DNA from: Bacteroidales bacterium
GTDB lineage: Bacteria > Bacteroidota > Bacteroidia > Bacteroidales > WRGA01
DNA length: 6,212 bases
Assembly: GCA_031279795.1 (NCBI GenBank)
Contig: JAITHZ010000390.1
Location: 1-6,212, forward strand
Direction: 5' to 3'
The position numbers and the translations under genes were made by a program. Under the pieces are notes generated by a model that was given only the letters and a program-made list of their open reading frames with translations, was not told where the DNA came from and did no database searches. Position 1 is the stretch's first letter. Each line of letters opens with the position of its first letter. Of the stretch, positions 1 to 5,294 are shown one piece after another.

Positions 1-729
1 GATATTTGGGATGCGCCTGCCGACCGCCTTCACGCAAAAAAACGATTTCGCCCTGTGGCAAGCGGAACGGTAAGTGCTGCTCAGGCATACACCTTAATGG
101 TGGTAATGCTGGGGCTGTCGGTGGCTATTGTCCTCTTTTCTGGCGGCGAAACGCGGTGGAAATTGCTGTCCATTATTGGTATTTATTTCTTTTTGAATAT
201 TGCCTATTGCTTGAAACTTAAACAGATAACGATTGTTGATGTGTTTATTATTTCCACAGGTTTTGTCTTGCGCGTATTGGCTGGCGGCTGGGTTACAGGC
301 ATAACACTTTCGCATTGGATCGTGCTGATGACTTTCCTTATTGCGCTCTTTCTCGCCTTTGCCAAACGCCGCGACGATGTGCTGGTGTTTGAACGTACAC
401 AGGTGCAAAATCGTAAAAATATCAATCGCTACAATCTCGAATATATGAATCAGGTACTGTCCATTACGGGCGTGATAACCATTATCAGTTACATAATGTA
501 CACTGTTTCGGCGGAAGTTACAACACGCTTAAAAACTGATTATGTGTATATTACATCGATTTTTGTGCTGGCTGGCATTTTCCGATACCAGCAACTGACA
601 TTGGTAGATACGAAAAGTTACAGCCCAACAAAAATTCTGCTGCACGACCGTTTTATTCAGGCTTGTGTGGTGCTGTGGGCTGTGTTTTTTGCCATAATCA
701 TTTATTTTTTACCTTTAATTAACAAATAA
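1..729 (+). CDS. UbiA-family polyprenyl-phosphate phosphoribosyltransferase (DPPR synthase-like), 5' partial
   Basis: This is an integral-membrane prenyltransferase-superfamily enzyme. The reading frame is open from base 1, so the N-terminus (I estimate 50-60 residues) lies outside the window; the GTG at 55 is internal. The 242 visible residues begin inside the first Asp-rich motif: D1, D4, D8-R9, H11, K13-K14, then RPVASG at 17-22. The second Asp region is D80 followed by GFVLRVLAGG, and KRRDD is at 122-126; this pair is typical of the decaprenyl-phosphate phosphoribosyltransferase (Rv3806c) branch rather than of quinone prenyltransferases. About seven hydrophobic segments are visible (near 29-48, 55-73, 78-98, 104-122, 152-170, 180-196, 219-238). 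The C-terminal PTKILLHDRF also fits this branch. Known members transfer 5-phosphoribose from PRPP to a polyprenyl phosphate at the inner membrane. The exact acceptor here is inferred. The HAD phosphatase downstream is a plausible partner. Confidence 0.88.
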   Translation, partial: DIWDAPADRLHAKKRFRPVASGTVSAAQAYTLMVVMLGLSVAIVLFSGGETRWKLLSIIGIYFFLNIAYCLKLKQITIVDVFIISTGFVLRVLAGGWVTGITLSHWIVLMTFLIALFLAFAKRRDDVLVFERTQVQNRKNINRYNLEYMNQVLSITGVITIISYIMYTVSAEVTTRLKTDYVYITSIFVLAGIFRYQQLTLVDTKSYSPTKILLHDRFIQACVVLWAVFFAIIIYFLPLINK

Positions 730-798
730 TCGTTATGATTTATATGACTCCCCGTTAATCTTGAAAAATTAATCAACAAACGTAAAGCCAATTAAAAA

Positions 799-1482
799 AT
801 GAAACAAAAAATTAAATATCAGGACGAAGCAAATACCTGCTCGGAGAACAAAAATTTTGCAGGCAAAGCGCAAATGCCCGAAGTTTTGCACGGGAGTTTA
901 ACAAACAAGTTTAGTGATCACTCTTCACTGAGAAAATTTTTCCGGAGTATTGTTTTGCCTGTTAAAAAAATAAAGAAGATATGCCGAGATGTTTTTCTTT
1001 CAAATGAAATAACGACTGTTTTGGATTTTGGGGCAGGAACATTTTTCTGGACTGATTGGTTTGTTCAAGAATTAGGATGTCAAATATATGCGGTTGATGT
1101 ATATTATAAAAATTTGATGATAGAAAAACAAAATGTTAAATGTTATTCTGATTTTGACAAATGTTTGAATGATTGTCATGACTTTTCCGTTGTTTTTGCC
1201 TGTGATGTATTGCATCATTTACCTGTAATGGAATGTGATGAATTTATTGAAAAAATAATAACCAAAGCAAAAATTATAATCATAAAAGATATAGACGCAA
1301 ATCACGTTTTTGGAAATTTTATGAACAAAATGCACGACAGAATTATAAATAAAGAAAAAGTGTATAATGTTTATCCAAATAAAATCAAAAAAATATTTGA
1401 ATTATATGGATATAAAACATATTATTACTATATACCAAAGTTATGGTATTCACATTTTATGATTATAGGAAAAAAAAATTGA
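799..1482 (+). CDS. Class I SAM-dependent methyltransferase, AT-rich
   Basis: The 227-residue protein has the landmarks of a Rossmann-fold methyltransferase. Motif I is VLDFGAGTFFWT at 74-85, the SAM-binding loop, with T-F where a second glycine is common. The acidic end of strand 2 is AVD at 98-100. The motif IV region is CDVLHHL at 135-141, and a later strand runs into KDID at 163-166. The C-terminus (LWYSHFMIIGKK) looks like the final sheet strand. About 70 residues precede motif I and show no recognised domain. The substrate cannot be read from the sequence; the His-rich DVLHHL motif is common in small-molecule, lipid and sugar methyltransferases. The gene starts 69 bp after the UbiA gene in the same direction and could be cotranscribed. 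Its base composition is far more AT-rich than the flanking genes, especially after about 1230, which suggests recent acquisition. The ATG at 799 is the first in frame and has no Shine-Dalgarno sequence. Confidence 0.82.
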   Translation: MKQKIKYQDEANTCSENKNFAGKAQMPEVLHGSLTNKFSDHSSLRKFFRSIVLPVKKIKKICRDVFLSNEITTVLDFGAGTFFWTDWFVQELGCQIYAVDVYYKNLMIEKQNVKCYSDFDKCLNDCHDFSVVFACDVLHHLPVMECDEFIEKIITKAKIIIIKDIDANHVFGNFMNKMHDRIINKEKVYNVYPNKIKKIFELYGYKTYYYYIPKLWYSHFMIIGKKN

Positions 1483-1515
1483 TAGACTTTATTATATATG
1501 ATTGGCTCATGTTTC

Positions 1516-1542
1516 GCACCTAAATTAAGTGCCTATTTTTTT
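1516..1542 (+). terminator. Possible weak intrinsic terminator after the methyltransferase
   Basis: GCAC at 1516-1519 can pair with GTGC at 1529-1532. One mismatch and two further A-T pairs lie inside a small AT loop. A run of seven T follows at 1536-1542. The stem is short, so termination may be partial and would leave some read-through into the HAD gene. The call rests on a hand-drawn fold only. Confidence 0.3.
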
Positions 1543-1595
1543 GCTAATATCTCTGAAAATAAGTAATTTAGCAGCGCATTTCCAAAACATGAATT

Positions 1596-2198
1596 ATGAA
1601 CATTATGAACCATAAAATCACCCTCGCCGCCTTCGATTTTGACGGTACCATTACCGCTAAAGATACTTTTGTAGAGATTATCCGTTTCAGTAAAGGCACA
1701 TTGCGCTGTTATGCAGGTTTTTTGCTTTTTTCGCCCATGCTCGTGGCTATGAAACTGAAACTTTACCCGAACGGGAAAGTGAAACAGCAAATTTTTTCCT
1801 TCTTTTTTAAGGGAATGAAATTGACTGAATTTAATAAAATATGTGAAAGTTTTGCATACAGGAGCGTCGCGTGCAATGCCCACATAATAAAATACATAGA
1901 ACAACACCAGAAGTACGGAAACAAAATCGTAATTATTTCTGCAAGCGTAGAAAACTGGCTGCGCCCATTTGCCGCAAAACTTGGAATTTCTGATGTGATA
2001 GGAACAAAATTGGAAACAGATGAAAACGGAATTTTGACAGGAAAATTCGCTTCAGCAAACTGCTATGGACAGGAAAAAGTTAATCGCCTGCTGGAAAAAT
2101 TTCCTGACAGAAATGACTATTACTTAATTGCTTATGGCGACAGTTGCGGCGACAGGGAGTTGTTGGCGTTTGCCGACAAAAGAGTTTTAATCAAATAA
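1596..2198 (+). CDS. HAD-IB family phosphatase (HAD superfamily subfamily IB hydrolase)
   Basis: The 200-residue soluble protein has the four HAD motifs in order. Motif I is DFDGT at 14-18, with D14 as the expected nucleophile and D16 as the acid/base. Motif II is IISAS, with S115. K161, in GQEKV, is the likely motif III lysine. Motif IV is GDSCGD at 181-186, the Mg-binding acidic loop. The sequence around S115 (SASVENWLRPFAAKLG) and TKLETDENGILTGK at 137-150 are typical of subfamily IB, which includes phosphoserine phosphatase-like enzymes. The length is normal for the family. Start codons at 1596 and 1605 are both possible; neither has a ribosome binding site. The likely reaction is phosphomonoester hydrolysis. 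From its position beside the DPPR-synthase-like gene I infer, without proof, that it may dephosphorylate polyprenyl-phosphoryl-5-phosphoribose. Some proteobacterial proteins are known that fuse a HAD domain to a UbiA domain, which supports a link. Confidence 0.87.
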   Translation: MNIMNHKITLAAFDFDGTITAKDTFVEIIRFSKGTLRCYAGFLLFSPMLVAMKLKLYPNGKVKQQIFSFFFKGMKLTEFNKICESFAYRSVACNAHIIKYIEQHQKYGNKIVIISASVENWLRPFAAKLGISDVIGTKLETDENGILTGKFASANCYGQEKVNRLLEKFPDRNDYYLIAYGDSCGDRELLAFADKRVLIK

Positions 2199-2279
2199 CC
2201 AAAATTATTGTTAAAATGTTAAATGGAGAACAATAGAATTACAAAACCCACCAACCACTGATCACAAATCACTAACAAA

Positions 2280-2287
2280 TAATTTTG
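2280..2287 (+). promoter_or_regulatory. Candidate upstream -7 promoter element (TAnnTTTG)
   Basis: TAATTTTG matches the Bacteroidetes -7 consensus TAnnTTTG and is followed by CACCCC. It would give a leader of roughly 65-70 bases before the helicase start. No TTTG or TTG is present at the usual -33 distance, so the match is partial. It lies 52 bases upstream of a second, similar element. Confidence 0.35.
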
Positions 2288-2331
2288 CACCCCTCGAAAC
2301 AAAACATGCAGATAGAATGGATTATTATGCT

Positions 2332-2339
2332 TACCTTTG
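2332..2339 (+). promoter_or_regulatory. Candidate proximal -7 promoter element for the DEAD-box helicase
   Basis: TACCTTTG is an exact match to TAnnTTTG and is followed by CGCCC, a context often seen at Bacteroidetes transcription starts. Transcription would begin near 2346 and leave a leader of only about 15 bases before the ATG at 2361. A -33 TTTG is not visible at the expected spacing, so this rests on the -7 word and its position alone. Confidence 0.5.
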
Positions 2340-2360
2340 CGCCCGAATCAAAACAACTGA

Positions 2361-4076
2361 ATGAAAACATTTGAAGAATTGGGCATAGCGCCCGAAATCC
2401 AGCAGGCTGTGAAAGAACTTGGATTTGAGTTTCCGATGCCTGTACAGGAAGAAGTAATCCCCTACTTGCTGCAAGAAGAATCAAACAACGATTTAATCGC
2501 TTTAGCCCAGACAGGAACAGGAAAAACAGCAGCATTTGGCTTGCCGATACTGCAACGTATTGACATCAAGAATAAAAAACCGCAGGCATTGATACTGTGT
2601 CCGACGCGCGAACTTTGCCTGCAGATTGCCGACGATTTGAACGATTATTCTCTATATATCAACGATTTGAAAATTTTGCCGGTGTACGGTGGTTCAAGTA
2701 TTGAAAACCAGATTAATAATCTGAAAAAAGGAGTCCACATCATTGTTGCAACTCCCGGACGGCTGATTGATTTGCTAAACCGAAAAGCAGCAAAGCTCGC
2801 GGCTGTCCGAAACGTTGTCCTTGACGAAGCTGACGAAATGCTGAACATGGGCTTTTCCGAAAGTATTGACACCATTCTTGCCGAAACGCCGGATGATAAA
2901 AATACCCTCTTGTTCTCGGCAACCATGCCGAAAGAAATTGAACGGATTGCCCGAAATTACATGAAAAATCCGGTTGAAATTACCATCGGTACAAAAAATG
3001 AAGGCGCAAAAAACATCAAACATGTTTACTATTTAGTGCACGCTCGCGATAAATATCTGGTACTGAAACGTATTGCCGATTATTATCCCAATATTTACGG
3101 TATAATATTTTGCCGAACGCGCAAGGAAACCCAGGAAGTGGCCGACAGCCTGATTCAGGATGGATATAATGCCGACGCACTGCACGGCGATTTGTCGCAA
3201 GCACAGCGTGACAGTGTGATGCAAAAATTCCGCATCCGCAATCTCCAGCTTCTGGTGGCTACTGACGTAGCTGCTCGTGGTCTGGATGTCGACGACTTGA
3301 CGCACATAATCAATTACGGTTTGCCCGACGACACCGAATCATACACCCACCGTAGCGGAAGAACCGGACGTGCCGGAAAATCAGGAGTTTCTATCGCAAT
3401 CATTCATACAAAGGAAAAAGGAAAAGTAAAAGCAATCGAACGACTTATTGGCAAAAAATTCGAATCAAAAAACGTCCCATCTGGCAGTCAAATTTGTGAA
3501 AAACAGCTATTTAATTTAGTAGATAAACTCGAACGGGTGGAAGTTAATGAACCGGAAATAGCAACTATCCTGCCCGCAATCATCCGAAAACTGGAATGGC
3601 TGAGCCAGGAAGATTTAATCAAACGCGTTGTCTCTTTTGAATTTAATCGCCTGATTGATTATTATTCCAAAGCAAAAGAAATTGACCAGCCCAGCGATCG
3701 CCCCGAACAAAAAAAAGAATACGAAAAAAGTGACCGACGAACTGCGGGAGGAAACACAAATTTTGTGCGTATATTTATTAATCTTGGAAAAACAGACGGC
3801 CTGTATCCCGCTCCATTGATTGACTTTATCAACCGCAACGTTAGTGGACGTGTGCATATCGGGAAAATTGACCTGATGAAAAACTTTTCTTTCTTTGAAA
3901 TCGAAGAACGAAGCGCCAGCGCCCTCATTAAATCGTTGAACAACAGTCAATGGCAAGGTAGGCGCGTGCAAGTGGAAATTGCACAGGAAAAACAAAGCGA
4001 AAAACCTTACCGCCGCAATTCCCACCGTCAAAAATCCTTCGGAAACGAAAATACCAAAAAACACAAACGAAAATAA
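2361..4076 (+). CDS. DEAD-box ATP-dependent RNA helicase with C-terminal DbpA RNA-binding domain (DeaD/CsdA-like)
   Basis: The 571-residue protein has the full DEAD-box core. The Q motif region is TFEELGI at 3-9 with Q29. Motif I is AQTGTGKT at 49-56, Ia PTREL at 81-85, then GG at 110-111 and Ib TPGR at 131-134. Motif II is DEAD at 155-158 and III is SAT at 186-188. Motif IV is IIFCRTR at 248-254, V is ATDVAARGLDV at 300-310 and VI is HRSGRTGR at 330-337. A linker of about 130 residues leads to an RRM-like DbpA domain at about 468-542 (FVRIFINLGKTDGLYP to VQVEI). The tail (about 545-571) is strongly basic. Such enzymes remodel RNA, usually rRNA during ribosome assembly or mRNA in the cold. 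The DbpA-type domain suggests structured-RNA recognition, but the target is not shown. The gene is complete, of normal composition, and appears to be its own transcription unit. Confidence 0.96.
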   Translation: MKTFEELGIAPEIQQAVKELGFEFPMPVQEEVIPYLLQEESNNDLIALAQTGTGKTAAFGLPILQRIDIKNKKPQALILCPTRELCLQIADDLNDYSLYINDLKILPVYGGSSIENQINNLKKGVHIIVATPGRLIDLLNRKAAKLAAVRNVVLDEADEMLNMGFSESIDTILAETPDDKNTLLFSATMPKEIERIARNYMKNPVEITIGTKNEGAKNIKHVYYLVHARDKYLVLKRIADYYPNIYGIIFCRTRKETQEVADSLIQDGYNADALHGDLSQAQRDSVMQKFRIRNLQLLVATDVAARGLDVDDLTHIINYGLPDDTESYTHRSGRTGRAGKSGVSIAIIHTKEKGKVKAIERLIGKKFESKNVPSGSQICEKQLFNLVDKLERVEVNEPEIATILPAIIRKLEWLSQEDLIKRVVSFEFNRLIDYYSKAKEIDQPSDRPEQKKEYEKSDRRTAGGNTNFVRIFINLGKTDGLYPAPLIDFINRNVSGRVHIGKIDLMKNFSFFEIEERSASALIKSLNNSQWQGRRVQVEIAQEKQSEKPYRRNSHRQKSFGNENTKKHKRK

Positions 4077-4092
4077 AATTAAAATTTGTTTA

Positions 4093-4110
4093 CAACATTT
4101 TACCATGTTG
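4093..4110 (+). repeat. Short perfect inverted repeat after the helicase gene
   Basis: CAACAT at 4093-4098 and ATGTTG at 4105-4110 form a 6-bp stem with a 6-base loop, 16 bases after the helicase stop. No T-run follows on the + strand, so it is a poor intrinsic terminator. It might instead stabilise the 3' end of the transcript. Confidence 0.3.
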
Positions 4111-4185
4111 GAGAGATAAATGATTGTAATAAGTGGTTCATAAAAGGATATTTATAGACTAACTAATCAATTATTGTAAGCGTAA

Positions 4186-5103
4186 ATGAACTCATATTCG
4201 GCTGACTATGTGATTTTGCTGACAGCTTGTATCAATCCTAATGGAGCGGTATACACTACTTTGCAAAATGAAAAAGTGCGAGAAGAGCACTATGTGAATG
4301 CCATTAATTTTTATTTAGATAAAACAAATTACAATATTGTATTTTGTAATAATTCGGGTGAAGATATTTCTTCGAAATTTACAAAATATAAAGGCAGGAT
4401 AGAATTTTTGTCTTTTTATGGGAATGATTATGATAAAAGGTTGGGTAAAGGATATGGCGAATGTTTGATAATGAAATATGCCTTTCAGCATAGCGAGTTT
4501 ATAAAAAAATCCAACTATATAATAAAAATAACGGGAAGATTAGTTATCAGAAACATTTCAACTATTTTTAATGTTTTGAAATTTAATGATATCTTGTTGT
4601 TTTATCCTAAATATCTTGAAAACAAAATCATAGCAATAACTAATACAAATTCTAAATGGATAGATTCTCGTTGTTTTATTGCTACAAAATGTTTTTATGA
4701 AATATTTTTAAGTGCTAAAAATATAAATATGATTGCCGACATGCGGGGGTATTATTTAGAGCATTTGCTGTATGATGTAATTATACAACTGAATAAAAAT
4801 TCTTTTATATTTTCTAAATTTTGTTTACCATTAGAAATTAGTGGCATATCAGGTACCACAGGAGAATCATACACTGATAATTATGAGCAAAAATCACCCT
4901 TTTCTAATTATCGAATTTTAGCATCTATTGTCGATTTTAGCAAAGTGATATTTCATGATTTAGTGTATCTCAGAGATTTTTGCATGCTCATTAAGCCACA
5001 ATATAAAAATGATACATTCAGATATGTCTGGATTTCTGTAATATCCTTTACTATTAGAGTAGATAAGATTATTTTAATGAAATTTATTAATAAGAAAAGT
5101 TAA
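4186..5103 (+). CDS. Putative glycosyltransferase-like protein, unassigned family, AT-rich
   Basis: I cannot assign this 305-residue protein to a named family with certainty. It starts with a beta-strand-like segment (YVILLTACINP, 8-18). A region suggestive of a GT-A nucleotide-sugar fold follows: GKGYGE at 87-92, YIIKITGRLVIRNI at 111-124 with K114, G117 and R118, and WIDSRCFIAT at 158-167. The G-K-G-x-G-E, K-x-T-G-R and D-S-R-x-F pattern resembles uncharacterised proteins of surface-polysaccharide loci; this is from memory, not a search. YLEHLLYD at 190-197 could supply a catalytic acid. There is no signal peptide or clear membrane helix; the C-terminus is hydrophobic and basic (about 280-305) and might contact the membrane. 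The gene stands between ordinary housekeeping-type genes and is very AT-rich, which points to acquisition. The ATG at 4186 has no ribosome binding site. Confidence 0.55.
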   Translation: MNSYSADYVILLTACINPNGAVYTTLQNEKVREEHYVNAINFYLDKTNYNIVFCNNSGEDISSKFTKYKGRIEFLSFYGNDYDKRLGKGYGECLIMKYAFQHSEFIKKSNYIIKITGRLVIRNISTIFNVLKFNDILLFYPKYLENKIIAITNTNSKWIDSRCFIATKCFYEIFLSAKNINMIADMRGYYLEHLLYDVIIQLNKNSFIFSKFCLPLEISGISGTTGESYTDNYEQKSPFSNYRILASIVDFSKVIFHDLVYLRDFCMLIKPQYKNDTFRYVWISVISFTIRVDKIILMKFINKKS

Positions 5104-5115
5104 CTTAATCTTACT

Positions 5116-5137
5116 AAGTTCAGGAGGTCTGAATTTT
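5116..5137 (+). terminator. Probable intrinsic terminator after the glycosyltransferase-like gene
   Basis: AAGTTCAG at 5116-5123 pairs with CTGAATTT at 5129-5136, giving an 8-bp stem with one G-T wobble and a five-base loop GAGGT. The stem ends in a short T-run (5134-5137), partly inside the stem. It lies 12 bases after the stop codon, a normal position for a terminator. The stem is AT-rich, so strength is uncertain. Confidence 0.45.
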
Positions 5138-5202
5138 ATCAAAAACAACCCATTGAAATTCATCTGGCTATGTTTCACTATTTACATTTGAAAATTTTTT
5201 CA

Positions 5203-5210
5203 TATCTTTG
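5203..5210 (+). promoter_or_regulatory. Candidate promoter (-7 TATCTTTG) for the DUF362 gene
   Basis: TATCTTTG is a very good match to the Bacteroidetes -7 element TAnnTTTG. A TTTG at 5187-5190 is too close (12 bases) to be the standard -33 box. TTTA at 5181-5184 is at nearly the right spacing but is a weak match. Transcription would begin near 5217, leaving an AT-rich leader of about 78 bases before the start at 5295. Confidence 0.5.
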
Positions 5211-5248
5211 TATTCAAGAAAGCGCAAATCAATAATGCGACTATTTAT

Positions 5249-5283
5249 TTAATAATCAGTAATATAAAATATTTTAATAATCA
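5249..5283 (+). repeat. 10-bp direct repeat in the DUF362 leader
   Basis: TTAATAATCA occurs at 5249-5258 and again at 5274-5283, 25 bases apart, within the predicted untranslated leader just upstream of the start codon. The region is AT-rich, so chance is a real explanation. A paired protein-binding site or translation-control element is possible. Confidence 0.35.
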
Positions 5284-5294
5284 AAGCGTGTAAA

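Noticed and set aside
6..221. Plus-strand open frame of 71 codons at the window start
   Set aside because: It is a second frame inside the UbiA gene; frame 1 carries the conserved Asp-rich motif and hydrophobic segments.
94..425. Minus-strand open frames opposite the UbiA gene
   Set aside because: They are complementary to strongly conserved UbiA motifs and have His/Asn/Gln-rich, unstructured translations.
1470..1478. Run of nine A near the end of the methyltransferase, considered as a phase-variation tract
   Set aside because: Slippage here changes only the last two or three residues and the stop position, so it cannot switch the gene on or off, and the region is AT-rich anyway.
1589..1615. 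Nine-codon reading frame (ATG to TAA) overlapping the HAD start, considered as a leader peptide
   Set aside because: It has no ribosome binding site and no regulatory codon run; it arises from the repeated ATGAA words around the HAD start codons.
1533..1907. Minus-strand open frame of 124 codons over the HAD gene start
   Set aside because: It overlaps the conserved DFDGT coding region in antisense and has no recognisable motif or promoter.
2206..2235. TATTGTT / AACAATA inverted repeat after the HAD gene, considered as a terminator
   Set aside because: The 7-bp stem is nearly all A-T, the loop is 16 bases and no T-run follows.
3615..4106. Minus-strand open frame of 163 codons under the helicase 3' end
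   Set aside because: It lies antisense to the DbpA domain and basic tail of a clear helicase gene. Its translation is Phe-rich, as expected from the complement of Lys/Glu codons, and it shows no domain.
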